This document shows, piece by piece, positions 45,901-58,695 of a stretch of DNA of 64,000 nucleotides. The stretch is from Rhizopus arrhizus. Its lineage: Eukaryota; Mucoromycota; Mucoromycetes; Mucorales; Rhizopodaceae. The position numbers were made by a program, and so were the translations under genes. The stretch is taken from the NCBI GenBank assembly GCA_024220505.1, contig JAKZZE010000021.1, positions 248,001-312,000 on the forward strand. The letters run 5' to 3'. The notes beneath the pieces were generated by a model, which saw only the letters and a program-made list of their open reading frames with translations, had not been told where the DNA came from and did not search any database. Each line of letters starts with the position of its first letter. The first letter of the stretch is position 1.

Positions 45901-46958
45901 GATTGATGAGTTCCGCCGGAACAGTTGTCGACATACTCTCTGCAGTAGTGAACATTTACTTTCTATTTGCGCTTGCTGTTTGTTGGAGTAATTTTGGATA
46001 AAACTTGTGTGAGTCACTTTAAAGTGATCCCGTTAATCTATCGAATCCAATGGTGGAATACGTTGAGCAGCAACATCTCAGAAGGAGCTTAATTCCTTGA
46101 CGGAAATGTTAACCTTTTGCAAGATATATGTTGCAGCGCCAAATACCATGTCCGTATGGTTGTTCTCTCCAGGTAAGAAAGACTGACACAATTGAATGGT
46201 CACATAGAAAGACATATGTCACTTTATGCTGCAAAATCAAGTGTTGAAGATCATCACCAACTACGATATACTCAATAGTGGAGATGTCACGAAAGGCGGG
46301 CAATTCTTGATTATCAGAGTCATTGTGAATTGGATTATGCCAATAATATTGTATCCATCGTCACCAAGGTTCGGTCTGGCCATTGCTTGGTTATCAGTGT
46401 ATGCTATGGCTGAAATCTCACACAAGAATACAATACGCCGGGTAATTGTTCAAATCAGAAATTGAACATAAGTTTTGTAAAGATAGCTCGCTCCCAGGAC
46501 GAGGTGGCTGATGATTGGTTGGATTTTTGTGTAATATTTGGATGTGCGAAAGAACCCTCTGTTTTTACTTTCTGCTTTCATTAATTCTCTCAAGTTGGAT
46601 TTTAATGTCATCAGCAACTGAGGGGTAGTAAGCAGTAGATGTCTAATTCATGCTTTTGGTATGCGGTTTTAACAGACCACTGATAAACATTAGTATCAAT
46701 AAAGTAGTTTAAATCCATGATTACATAAATAAACAGAACAGGAAAGAGAACAAAAAGACGTTTTGTAATGTACAGACGGTTCTGAAAATTGAATAACTTT
46801 TTTCTTCCTTCCTGTTTTAGACGACCTTTTTTTCTTTATCTTTTTCATGGAGAAAAGGTGCATAAAATACACAACTGTCGGAATTTATTATATATTGGGA
46901 ATTCTGCTTATTCACACTCGCACCAATTTTCAAGCTTCTTTTTTTTTCTTCCTAAACC
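45901..46958. other. Decayed sequence, no gene assigned
   Basis: Short reading-frame pieces persist on the minus strand near 45860-46080 and 46590-46720 (one begins MDLNYFIDTNVYQWS) but do not join into a recognisable protein. It is probably further mobile-element debris. The last 150 bp are pyrimidine-rich and look like the promoter of the next gene. Confidence 0.4.
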
Positions 46959-49467
46959 ATGTCTCAAGCTGAAAAAACAACTGATTTAAAAGAAATTGCA
47001 AGACAATTATCTGATTCTTATTATAAAATATTACAACATTCTACTTTGAATGAACAAACTGTAAAAAAACGTTAATAAACAACATAAACCTTTCTCTCAC
47101 TCTGTTTTATATACATGAATATTAAAAGATTCAAGAGTGTTTGAATCTACTCTCAAAGTATAGTAATGACTTGCCCATTTCATGGTTTACCCATGATTTT
47201 TTGGATGGGCTCTTTATACTGCAGAAGAAATATGCGAAAAATGGAACGAGCCCAATTGTGGTGCTATTGTCAGGTTGGTTACGTCGTAATTCAGAAGCAG
47301 ACGAGATCAGAGAGGATTTAGCTCTTGATATATTACACAGTGCTTTATTAGAGTACAATGATGATTTAGCATTGCAAAAAGAGGCATGGATTGGATGGGT
47401 AGCCATGATTGGAAAGGGAAAGCGAGATATGAAGCTATTGGAAGGGATGACATCCGTACTTGAGATTTACAGTCAAGATGCTATCAAAGCAGACTACATG
47501 GCGGAATCCATTGATGCAGGAGTTGCACATGCCTTAGCTCACACAAATACAATGAATGATTTTGAAATAGATCATTGTCAGAAACTTTTGCGTGTGCATA
47601 CAACTTTGGTTTCAAAAAAAGGTTTTCATGGTCTGTGTTCCTTGATGACAATTGCTGAGCATGTTGTTGATGTCCGATCTCGAGAGGAGCCTCAAACTCG
47701 GGTAGAGGCTGTTCTGTCTACGTTTGTACAGCTAACGTCTGATATCAAAGATGATTATGCCCGACTCGCCTTCTTGGCAGGCACACTGTAACGTATATCC
47801 TTTCCGTACATTTCTTAACTATTGCTAAGTTTTTTTTATACAGACGAACCCTTCAATTCAGCTTGATAAAAATGACAAAGAAATTGATAAAATTAAGACA
47901 AGAAATCGAAAAGGAATTTATTCATCAGCTTAATATCGCTTTAGACTCAAATGATACAATGACACACCAGGATTCTCTGTCATACTTTGCCGCTAGATGT
48001 CTTATTCAAGTGCCAGTAGAACAGCTGGAATCTATTTCGAACGCACAACTTTTGAAGGTGTTGACATCAAGCTTACTGACTAGCCCATTTACTTTTCATC
48101 ATGGAGAACCATTTTCTCGTTTAGAAAATACAAAAGAGATGGTTGATCAATTAAATGCATTGACAGAGCAATCTTTATTTAGAGAAGTTGGCCGTATGTC
48201 TCGTACAATAGCTAAACTTGTAGAACTATTGATAAATGAAAAAAAAGAACAATTCATTGTACAGCATGTTTTGGACAGGCTACTTGGTTTCTCATATAAT
48301 GTTTTTATTGACTGGGATCAATTTATTGCTAAATATTCTAGTAAGATGATGACACCAGGTAGAGTTGCATAATATTCCTTGGAACTGGTAATTTATCTTT
48401 TTTTTTTTTCTATCTTGTAGAGGAAAACTCCAATTACAAAGACCTTGAGACTGGTGCTTGGACTTTACTTAAAAGTATATTGTTTTCATTTACAGTTATA
48501 CTAAAATCTGTAGCTGTGGATGTACCCAATGGTCAAGGCTTAGTAGAAGTACCTCACGCTGCCCAAGACATCATTTCTATCTTTGCCAACCTTCATTTTA
48601 TTGCACAACATCTCGGACAAGGAGCTGGCCTTCAAGCATATCAGGATACGCTCACGAACACAGTCGCTTACCTCTTACATAAAGAAAACCAATGTCAACT
48701 CAACAAACTCATGTCAGTAGCCTTTAAGGAATATGCTCATGCTGTATACACAAAGGATACGACAAATACCGTAGAACTTTTATCAATCACCAAACAAACA
48801 CGTCTCTTATTTTTTACAGATCTCACTGAACAAGTAATGAAAAGTATCGATGATGAAGTATTAGAGCAGCATATTTTGCCCGTTATCTATCCAGTTCTAA
48901 AATGGAAACGTATTGAGAATAGGGATCTTTATGAAAGCGCTCATACAGTGGTGCTTAATACGTTTTTAACAAAGAAACCTGTTTCGCGTGAATTAGCCGG
49001 TGTTTATGCAAAAATACTTATTGACGTAAGTTTTTAGTTTTATTCAAAGCGTTATTCTTTCTCATTTTTGTCAGAACTTTCCTGAACCTATGAATTTGGA
49101 TCAATTTCGATATGGATTTAACACAATGGTACAAGCCTTGTGTGAGATGGATGACGCTTTATCTTGGCTTACTGTCAACCAGTTGATTGAAAAGATTAAT
49201 TCTCTGGATCAAGAGAAAGATATACCACTTCGAAGTCAATACGGTACTGCACTCATCGATTTGCTTCGGCCTCTTTCTTTGGGCCCTTTTTTCCGTTCTA
49301 TTTTAGATCAAGTCCAAAAGATAGTTGTATCACAAGAGACAAAGGCGATGCAGCAAGCAACAATGAAAATCATATTTGACACCGTCAGTGGTCCTGGCAT
49401 CTCTGATATGAGAAGAACAGAAGCTGTGGGTTGGTATTTGGACTTAAAACGCCAACTGCAGTTGTAA
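46959..49467 (+). CDS. Helical repeat protein of unknown function
   Basis: Five exons: 46959-47060, 47129-47787, 47844-48340, 48421-49025 and 49075-49467 (752 codons, 751 aa), all phases consistent. There is no signal peptide or transmembrane segment. It is almost wholly alpha-helical with HEAT/ARM-like hydrophobic spacing from end to end (for example ECLNLLSKYSNDLPISW and GWVAMIGKGKRDMKLLEG), ending GWYLDLKRQLQL. I do not recognise the family with confidence. A peroxisome-biogenesis solenoid such as Pex8 crossed my mind but no diagnostic motif supports it. Introns of 48-80 bp with good splice sites show a real, maintained gene. It is convergent with the Ost4 gene 54 bp away. Confidence 0.75.
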
Positions 49468-49521
49468 AATAAAGAAATATAAAGGGATTTATTGACAAAA
49501 GAAACAAAACATGTGTTCTTA

Positions 49522-49635
49522 TTAAGATGAAGCCTTCTTTTCGTTGACTGAGATGAAGTGGTAAGAGACGATCAAGATCATGGTGATTACTCCAAGTGAA
49601 TTAGCAATGAGAGCAAGTTGACTATCAGAAATCAT
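49522..49635 (-). CDS. ost4: Oligosaccharyltransferase subunit Ost4 (37 aa)
   Basis: A 37-residue open frame starting MISDSQLALIANSLGVI, then TMILIVSYHFIS and a short polar tail. This is the length and layout of Ost4: a luminal MISD start, one transmembrane helix and a basic cytosolic end. Ost4 is the small integral subunit that holds Stt3 to Ost3/Ost6 in the ER complex that N-glycosylates proteins. It is too short for usual open-frame cutoffs. It is convergent with the helical repeat gene. Confidence 0.88.
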   Translation of the reverse strand: MISDSQLALIANSLGVITMILIVSYHFISVNEKKASS

Positions 49636-50312
49636 TTTCTATTAGAAAGTAATAGAATGTTAATACCATTATTTTCATCTTTTAAATGAGCTTTCACTTA
49701 CTTTTTATTAATAATCTAATTTATTACAAAATAAAAAAGAAACGGAAATACAATTTAAGAACTTCAAGAATTTTAAATTCTTCTTTAAGCAATAAACAGT
49801 AGTGTGTGATGAAATAAATCATGCCCATAGAATAAAAAAGTTGAGGAGTATAGTAGCCTGGTTTTATTACATCTGTCCATTTTTTATGGTGAACACCTCT
49901 TCAAAGATACATATTAAAACATAACTTGCTAAAATAACTTTATTCGTCAAATGAAAGCTTGGCAAGACTTGGTCTGTGCGACTAATGTGTCTCTGTATTT
50001 GTTTACCGCGAAATCTTTTTAGGAATAGAGTAGACATGAAGTTTACGAAAGACAACAAGCACTTGACTTTAAAAGTATGGCGCGATATAGTCGTATTCGC
50101 TCAAGACTTATTGATATAATTCTTGAATATCTATTGCTGCATAACAAGCAGTGTAAAAGACAGCAAATCCACGTCATTTTCGAGATTTAATTAGTAAAGA
50201 AAAGATCCTATTCTAGAAATAGAAGTTGAATTCGATAAACATCATACACAGTCTTGTTTAAAGTTAAATTTCAAAGAGTCAATGATTACTTTAATTTATT
50301 AACATATGGAGC
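49636..50312. other. Gene-free region beside the intact carboxypeptidase
   Basis: AT-rich. The frame at 49867-50058 on the minus strand shows no family features. Similarity between the two carboxypeptidase copies ends at the stop codon, so nothing here matches the sequence after 2093. Confidence 0.5.
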
Positions 50313-51195
50313 TTAGTTCAATTCACCACGGACCCACTGTTGCAACATGTCAAGACCACTTTCAGGTTGATCATAAGGAACCATATGACCAGCACCAAAC
50401 ACACGCAAGAAAGCAAATCGGCCATCTTCTGTTCGTCTGAGCTCACCAGCTTGCTTACCAAGCTTATCAGAGTACCATTCAGTATCGTTAGCAGCATTGA
50501 ACTCAGTATGACCTGACCATGGCAATTCTAATGTCCAAGCTTTGTTACCCATCCAGTTACAAATAAAGTCAGCATCACCAGCATAGATCAAGATACGAAC
50601 ATCATCTTCTAAAAGAGGAGGAACTTCATCTACATAAGGACGCATCCAGTCACCAGCCATTTGGAATCTAAAGTTAATTTGCATATTACAGCTCTCATAA
50701 TTATCTGTTTCAGCACCAATAGCCTCTTTAACTTCAGGAATATTCAAGTATTTTTGAACACTTTCAAGAATTTCATAACACAAGCTACCGCCCTTACACT
50801 TTTCACGTACATCATAAGGATTCATACCAGTTTGTTGGTAAGGTTGGATTTGATCTTTGTTACATTTCATGGCAGCAGGCAAACAGGCAAAGACATTTTG
50901 GTTATCATAGCAATTTTGAATCAAACGCTCACAAGCAGGGAATTGCGTCTCCATGGCTTTACAGGCAGTTGGGCTCAAGACGGGGCCATAAGAGTTTTCA
51001 CATGCCATCTTGGCATAGTATTTGTATTGAATCAAGGGATCTGTTAAGCCGTTACCAATTAACAAACTCTTCAAATTGACAGGTGCAAGCGTTTCTTTGT
51101 TTTGGAAAAGTTCGAGTGAGTTAAAGTTGCCCTTATTGTTGCGGTTGATGGTACCACCAATAGCAGGAATATAATGGCCAGCATCTTTTTTAAAC

Positions 51196-51227
<32 letters not shown>

Positions 51228-52197
51228 AGCTAAATATTATTTCAAAATAAATAAACTTACATGATTCACCAGAGACATGGAAGTCAAGGTCAGCGTATTC
51301 TGTAATAAAAACACAGTTTAGCGGTGTGTGTGTGTTTTTTTTTGCATGAAAGTGCACTAAAAATTAAAAATAGACTTACGTGGGAATTGCTTGAAAAATA
51401 GTTGAAGGAAAGCGTAGACATCCTTGGCTGCAGCATTTGTGTTGGTGGCTCCTCCACTACCATAAGAATAACCAACATTTAAGGGCTAAATGAATATATA
51501 AAAAATAAGACAACTTCATTTTAGTAATATCAGGTTTCTTACTTGATCTAAAAAGATGACGTTTGCTTTTTCATTCCATGAGTACTTATTAAGGACGGTA
51601 TCTGTACCCTCTAAGTTAACAGTACAAGGACTATATTGTAGGACTAAGTTAGCTTTTTTCCTATTCCTTTTTTTTTTGTTTTTGTTTATAATTTTTCTTA
51701 TTTACCCAAGTTCCATGAAAAGACCCGTCAGTGAAGAACAACCAGGACCACCGTTCAACCAGAGAACAAGAGGATCTTCCTTGGGCTTATCTCTTGACTC
51801 AAAGAACCAAAAGAAAAAATGCTTGTCATCATCCACATCTAAATAACCAGAGATCTAATATTAAAAAGAATCATAAACAATTGTTTCACGTAAATCGCAT
51901 TAATTGTTTATTTACTTGTTTGACATCTGGATCACAGAGAGAAGGATGCTTATATCTCAAAGCATAATTTGAGAAAGCGGGATGAGTGAATACGTTGAAC
52001 TCGTTGGAAGGATGATGAAAGACTTCCTTGAGCCTATCTGTTGTTGTTTGAAATACATGCTGGGCATCAGTCCAGATATGTTCTCCAAAGTCAACAATTG
52101 CTTTTTGCTCAAAGACAGCAGGTTCAGCATAAACCAAAGAGGTCATAAAGTAAGAGGCTACGATGGCCGTCTTTGCAAGTGAGAATAAACTCGGCAT
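50313..52197 (-). CDS. Serine carboxypeptidase (CPY-like, peptidase S10), intact copy
   Basis: Six exons: 52197-51916, 51854-51706, 51630-51543, 51485-51380, 51299-51261 and 51184-50313 (512 codons, 511 aa). A signal peptide starts [18 protein letters not shown]. The substrate-carboxylate motif GGPGCSS, a [15 protein letters not shown] segment, the catalytic Ser in GESYAGHYIP (split by an intron), the Asp in [11 protein letters not shown] and the His in [11 protein letters not shown] are all present, so activity is expected. The enzyme trims C-terminal residues in the vacuole or outside the cell. It is the inverted twin of the broken copy at 564-2093, with matching intron positions and nearly identical introns, except that the last intron here carries a 29-nt A run (51196-51224). 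Confidence 0.92.
51196..51224. repeat. Poly-A run inside the last carboxypeptidase intron
   Basis: 29 consecutive A on the plus strand (T in the transcript), forming an extended polypyrimidine tract before the acceptor. The corresponding intron of the other copy (1166-1221) has only 10 T at this place. Confidence 0.85.
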
Positions 52198-54884
52198 AAT
52201 TCTTTTGATAATAACAAAATAAAAAGAAATCGAAAAACGGATGGGGATGCCATTTAAAAGAAAAAAAATTGGGTCTTGTGAGCGTTTGTAGCTCCGTCTG
52301 TAGATTTCTCCTCCGTTTGCCCGGTGAATCAAAATCAACTTGTGATTAAATAATGTGTAATGTTGGAGCTGAGATTGATACGTTGAATACATGAGATAAG
52401 AACAAAAAGCGATTGACTATCGCTATGTTTGTGAGCTTCTATTAAAATGAGATAGCTACGTGTTACTGAGATTCATGTTGGGTATTTCCAATTGATCTTC
52501 TTTTAGTTTATTTTGTGTCAGTAATAACAATAGTTTTCAAAAAGATTTCTTTGAAACTACTTTACCTTAAAGATAAAACAAAGAGTATTGCTTTATTTTT
52601 ATACAAAGCTTAACAACCTAACCTTGAAAGAGCTCCATTTAGTATATTGTGATAAAGGGATATAAAACAGCCTATGCTTTTATTACAGAAACCTACATAC
52701 GGAGCTTCAAGTCTTTTGGTGTGAACAAAGGATAACATTGGAAATAAGAATAGTTTTGAGACATTGACTGAAATAAATTAATATAGTATAATAATAATAA
52801 TAATAGTTTTACAGTATAGATTTTTTCTGAACATTTTGAGAACAACTAACTTTCTATTGCACTTTTGAGTATAAATCATCCAGAACTTGACATAATTTTT
52901 ACTTTTAATATGAAACTTTACTGTTTTTTTATAAAAATTATAATGAAAATTTCTTGTGAGTTGAAATCTTCTTTTTCTTATATAGCAACAACTTTAGGTG
53001 GCCCTTTCTATTATCTTTTTTTATTATCTGCATGTGTGTCGTTTTAATAAAAAGACAAGAAATAAAAAATGGATGACAATTATCAGTACAGTCTAAATAG
53101 TGATTGGGTGCAAGCGTAGACCATTGATCGTGACATTGGAAGTAGGGGATAAAGAAAAATAGATAGATCCTCGAATTTGGACCTAACCTGACGTAATAGG
53201 GAAAAGTTATTAAAGTTGTACAATGGCTTATTGGTGCTCAGGATATGAACACTGTTTTCAGCAAAACCTTGAAGCTTTTTTAACAACTTGCGATGCAAAA
53301 ATACTTACGATACCTTGATTAGCTGAAGCCTATCGATATTAAACGAATCAAGCAACAGTATCTCATCAATATCCAATCAAAATGTGGATGTAGCCAGTAT
53401 ATTGAGCTTTTTGATTCCAATCACAAGTTTGTTGCTGCTACCATTGTTCATGGTATTAACGCACACATTTTGATATCGGGTATTGGTACTAGAGAGGGAT
53501 GAGGGAGGTAGCCAATTTCGAGTGGTTTTGAATCGTTCAAATTGGCTGTCACGTGGAGGCAACTTTGCTTATGCTTCAACAGAGTTTAGCAGAAGCCATT
53601 TATTATAGTTGCAAAAAATGACTCCTTCCAAAATCCTCGTGTAAAAATATGGCAGCCATCCAGGTCGCGTCTAATCAGTGTTTAAAATTCTGATACATCA
53701 TTACTTAGCACCAAGGGACAAGAGCATGAACGACGTGAATGCTTCTTGGGAAATAGAACTGACTGGTTGCCAATAGTCTATATGTCTTGAAATGCAAAAG
53801 GCCCATTGAAAGTAACTTGACGTGGAAGTCTGCATAAATAAAGTCAGAATTTATGTAATAACAAATATTTATTGATATATACTTAGCTTTATCTATAAAG
53901 CTGGTCAAGAAAATGATGTCTGTAAGTATGCATTACCTTTAGACTCCAGTATAGATTCAAAGTATCGAGCCCATGGCGATTCAACAAACAGAAGAAAAGT
54001 TGAGTGAGAATAGCAAATTAGAGAGCGAGGAAATAGAGGCTATGCAACGGAGATAGAAGAGCAAATCAACTATCACAGGTCAAAGAGCACAGGGAATTAA
54101 AAGATTAATCTCCTTGTCTTTCATTATTATGTCGCGAAAGTACTATATCATCAACTTAGTAATAGGTGTTATATCCTATGATTCAGAATTACTTTCTGTT
54201 CTTAATGAAAGTTTACTCATTCTGTTATGTCTAAAAGAAAAGGTGCCACCAGAGGGAAAGAAAAAGGTTTATTGCATCCTGTATCAAGTACAGAAGAGTA
54301 TTTTTATCGTATTGCCCCAAAAAATTGTAAAACTCTTTATGCTATTAAAGGTTATCACCGTAACAATATATTTTTAAAAAGCTGCGTGTGATAGTATGGA
54401 GCACGATTTAAGAGCTCTCTTTTTGTCTCGAAAAAGCCTAAATATTTGCATCTCAGTTTTTAATGTGTCAAACTTCAATAAAAAAATAAGTACAATATAT
54501 TTTGTACATTCATTAAGTATTCTAATTAATACTTTAACGTCAAATGCATGCTTAAAAATAGATAAATAACCTTAATTCAAATCGACAGAATGTTTTTTAT
54601 TTGTCAACAAAAATATTTCAGTAAACGACGTTTTATTTCCGCCAATTGACAACTATTTTTCTAAACCGACAAAATCCACAAGTATGACTGTACTTTGAAT
54701 GTAGGGTATTAGGCCATTGAGCAGCGTGTCTTCGCAAAGATATGGATAACGAAAGAGGGACTATGTCTGTAGGATACTGATCCTTTATAATATTAAAGGT
54801 AGTCTAGATAAGTGAGGCATCACTGTAGTGGATGCCTTTCCTCAAGCGCTGTAAATCCGTCTGATACAGGTGTCTTGCGCTTCT
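52198..54884. other. Gene-free, partly decayed region
   Basis: No complete gene was seen. Around 53340-53640 a plus-strand frame with stops (HKFVAATIVHGINAHI) looks like old coding debris but was not identified. Transposon-end-like strings occur at 53089 (TACAGTCT...) and, inverted, at about 54660-54694, where TACAGTCAT...GTCGGTTTAGAAA resembles the start of the element at 12270. Elements of the Tc1-like family probably inserted here and were lost. Confidence 0.45.
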
Positions 54885-54985
54885 TCAAGAGCATAGAGCT
54901 GCGATTTCATTTTTGGATCAATTGACTATTTTTGAAAGCTTTTTGAACGGCATCAATTGTTAAAGCTGCGACTTTACTTTTTGGA
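54885..54985 (-). mobile_element. Tc1/mariner-like transposon end, inverted
   Basis: Read on the minus strand it begins CAGTCAATCCAAAAAG then TAAAGTCGC and continues through GATGCC to TTGATCCAAAAATGAAATCG. This is the same block order as 12270-12375, so both are ends of one transposon family. No transposase frame was recognised next to it. The flanking dinucleotide reads TG rather than TA on the outer side, so the target duplication is eroded. Confidence 0.6.
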
Positions 54986-55591
54986 TTGACTGCATTATAA
55001 ATTAAGAGTAACTTTACTGCCACGTTTAAAGGTAATTGTGAAGGAAGAAAAAAGTCATTGCTTCACCAGAGTCTAGTTTAATAGGTTGACAATTAAATAC
55101 GAAAAGCCATGAGGTGTTTTCTTCTGTCAATATTTAAACAATTTGGAGATTTAAATAGTTTAGTCTCAAAGACATCATAGAGAATTAATAGATTTAAGAT
55201 ACATAATGATTCTATTGTGCTATAACAATATATTTCTTTATTTCTCAAAACTATTCTCAGTCTTAATATTGGTCTCTATTCATACATCGATAAATCTATA
55301 TAAATTTCTTTTTCCTTTCATTAATTGATGACAAAAAGAAAATACAAAGGTTACCCAAATGATACAGTGATTGCACAGATTTAACGCTATAATTTTTTTG
55401 TTTGGTAACTTTTTCCAAATTTGTAATACTTGCTTACAGTAAGATAGTCTTTTTTCATGAGTGAAAAAAAAAAAGAATGCCACTTGATTACTGCGTTTCC
55501 ACAATTTAAATGAACATTAAAGAAATAACATTTTTTTATATATAAAATACAACCTTGTGAGTAAACCCAAATTTGTCTATTCTCTTTTGTT
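54986..55591. other. Gene-free region before Vms1
   Basis: AT-rich; only spurious minus-strand frames at 55280-55605. Probably the 3' side of the Vms1 gene. Confidence 0.5.
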
Positions 55592-57555
55592 TTATTTTGA
55601 TGCAAATCTTTTCATTCTTTCCTCCGCAGCCCTTGCTCTTTTTTCTCTCTCAAGACGCATACGAGCTTCGGGTGACATATTTGCCATATCGCTCACTATA
55701 CTATTGCTACCTCCTAAAGTCTTTTGGACGGAGGCAAATGTCTGTTTGTCCTTAGATTGTTCTCGCTGTTTTTGTTGTCTCAACTGCTCTTCTTTAGCTT
55801 CTCTTTTTGCCTCCATTTTAGCGCGTTCCAATTCTAAAAGACGCTTCTTTTCTTGTTCCCTTTCCAACTTCTTTTTTTCTTTCTGTATTTGCTCTTCTTC
55901 CTGTTCCTTTGTTAAAGGGCTGGGAACACGCGCTTCCTCTAGCCATTTCCATTTATCCGGGAGATCACACATACATCTTCTAAAAGCGTTACGTGTTTCT
56001 TTGTCCTTGCTAACCTCGTATGCTGTTTTGCCTAGACTATTTACAATAGTGGGATCTACGTTGTACTTTCTCAAAAGTTCTGATACTAAATCACCTGCCC
56101 CTCCCATAGCAGCAACCATATGCAATAATGTAGGATTATGCCGTAAATCTTCCCTTGCTAAATTCTTTGGCAGCAGGCCTGAAATAGGGAGATCTTTATG
56201 TTTTTCAATGTAGCTTATTGTTACTGCTGTTTTGTTTTGCTTTACGATATTTATTAGTTTTTCTACCGCAGGATCTACTGAGACTACTTCTGGCTGTGTT
56301 GTGGGTGCTTTTTGATCTTGAGTCTTTTTAACAGATGATTGCTGTCTTTTGACTTTCTCCTCCTCCATGACTCTCTGCTGTTCTTGAATAGATTCTTCAT
56401 CAATTTCAATCACTTTCACGGTAGCTAATTCTCCATACACTCGCTTCAACTCATTAAGTGTTGGTCTTCTTGTGACAAAAGGTATAGATTTGGTGTTGTC
56501 TGCATTTAGAATCGCGCCATCATAACCAAACAAGACATTTCGATTATTACTAGGTGCATGAACAAACACAAATTCGCTTGCTTGGATTTTCTCTCTCCAT
56601 TGAGATATTGTCTGCCGTACCTCTTGTTGAAGCATCTGTTCGTTGTATCGACGAATTTGGGCACCTGCTGAGTTTGCCTTTCCTCTTGCGTTATCATTGG
56701 CAGACTGGGAGCCGCCTTGCTTTCTACGTGCTATATTTTTTAACTTTTTTTTAGAAAAGAGGCTATGTTTCCTTATTAAGAGAAAGCTTACTTGTGTATC
56801 TGTGAATTGTCTTGTGTTCAGCAAACTTTACATCAGAAATACTCGCATTTACATCGATCACACATGCTGCAAAATGTCCGCCTCCGAGCATAAAAATAGT
56901 CCAGTAACGTCTGCCTTCGCTTTTTCGAAGTGCTGCAAGAGAAGATGAAGCAAGCAGATGACGATAGATACCATAATGAAGACTTGTATTTTCCTTATGT
57001 CTAAACCATGATAGAGCAGAATATCTTTTCAGTTGAGAGACAATAATAGGTTGATCAGAAGTACTATCCTGTTGTTCGTTTTGCTCCTCTTTTTGTCTAG
57101 ATACAAGCGTGTTGATTTTGTCTTGTTCTTGTCCTTCCTCTTCTTCCTCTTCCTCTGATCCAGAAATGCTCTCCGTCAAATCTTTTTTAAATTGAATAGC
57201 TGTTAAGGATTGCGTAGAGACATGTTTCTTTTTTACCTGATAATAACCGTTCAAATTCCTCAAAGCTAATAGGTGCTGCATCCAGCACGAGCTTTCTTTT
57301 GATGTTGTATCGATGCCAGTCAGTATTATAATGACTTTTTTGTTCTTCTCTAGAAAGGAAAGACAGTTGGCAAGTTCGACACGTCAGCTCAGTGTCTTCT
57401 TGCTGAATTTGTAATCTTTCGAGAGCATTTACTGTTACTTGATTAGCTTGTTCTGTTAATACGGCCTCGGGAGCTTTTTCGATAGGTTCTAATTGTTTGA
57501 GTAATTCTGTTGGAATGTCAAATATGTGCAAAGATCTATTGTTGTTATTATTCAT
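55592..57555 (-). CDS. vms1: Vms1/ANKZF1 peptidyl-tRNA hydrolase of ribosome quality control
   Basis: Three exons: 57555-57237, 57181-56792 and 56730-55592 (616 codons, 615 aa). A C2H2-like zinc finger (CRTCQLSFLSREEQKSHYNTD) lies near residue 60. The VLRF1 domain spans about 150-310, with HRYTTRRKQGGSQSANDN holding the catalytic GSQ-type loop, then an ankyrin segment (PTLLHMVAAMGGAGDLVSEL, about 425). A charged coiled coil and a C-terminal VCP/p97-interacting motif region (RMRLEREKRARAAEERMKRF) follow. Vms1 cleaves stalled nascent-chain tRNA on 60S ribosomes and protects mitochondria. All hallmark parts are in order. The acidic run after exon 1 is a linker. Confidence 0.92.
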
Positions 57556-58695
57556 TTTTAAGAAAGAAAAAAAAAAGGGCGGAATCGCTGTTTTTGAATT
57601 AGAAATTTTTTTTTTCTTGTATAAAGTTATGAATGCTTTTGAACAATCAACAAGAAATGTTCGTTTGCCTTGCTTTCTTGAATGTGTTACATTTTTGGAA
57701 GCTAATACTGGGCATTATAAATCAAGTAAGACAAGTTAGGGCTGGATACATGGAACTGCTTGATAGTTTGTGGATAATTAAGGTTCATTTATCAAAATAT
57801 AATACGACTGACTTTCACCTATGGATCAATACGAATTTAGATCATTAACTCATATCAGTAAACATAATGGATATAGGTTACTATACATGCCATACACAAA
57901 TATTCTGGTTCCTGTGCTTGCTTTAAAAAATAACAATTCAATTAAAATTTGATTCATCTACGTACGTTATCTAGCTGAATATGAATAAACAGTCAAAGCG
58001 AGTGTATACAGGTATAAAATTGTAAGCTGATGTGGAAATTCTTTTAGTATATGGGTTATATTTATAATGATGTACAAATGTCATGTATTTTCCTTATCCT
58101 ACTGGACCTGTTGAACAAAAACGCGTTTGGATTTACATTTATATTGCTTAATAAAGAGCTGTATGAACCTATTGCAATCAATACATTGTGTATGAAAGAC
58201 AAAATCATAGGAAAGCAATAGACAAAGCAGAATGTTTTATATTCATAAAAATGAAAAAAGAAAAGAAAAATCATCATGCTAATGGTTTCGGAAAAGGGTT
58301 ATAAAAAATAGCAATGATGTATAAGGAAACATTGAATCAAAAGCGAATAATCTATTGTTCTGAGTTTGTATAGTGGTTGTGCATCTACCACTGAGGCTTA
58401 AGGGTCAAAGCCAGCAAGAAAGAAGAAAAAAAAAACGAAAAAGAATTTTTGAATGGTTTATTTTCTTTATTAATTGATAAACAAAAACTGTGTTTCCCCA
58501 TTTATTCCACTTAGCATTGTTGGGGTGCTCATTTTACGTAAAATTGTCGAGTAAAGTATACTGTCATAATCAGTAGATATTGGGGTACCGCCTCTGTCTG
58601 CTAATTAAAGTAAACCTTTTTTTTTTTTTTTTGTATATTTGTTTACACACAGACATATAATACCTCTCCTTTTTATATAATCACCTACAAGTTAG
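57556..58695. other. 1.1-kb intergenic region
   Basis: Divergent promoter space between Vms1 and the F-box gene. A frame starting at 57630 (MNAFEQSTRNVRLPCF) runs 36 codons and was not recognised. A poly-T tract lies about 60-80 bp before the F-box start codon. No RNA gene was seen. Confidence 0.5.

Noticed and set aside
57497..57739. 80-aa plus-strand frame upstream of the F-box gene
   Set aside because: Starts on the opposite strand within the first exon of Vms1; the later Met at 57630 gives only 36 residues without features.
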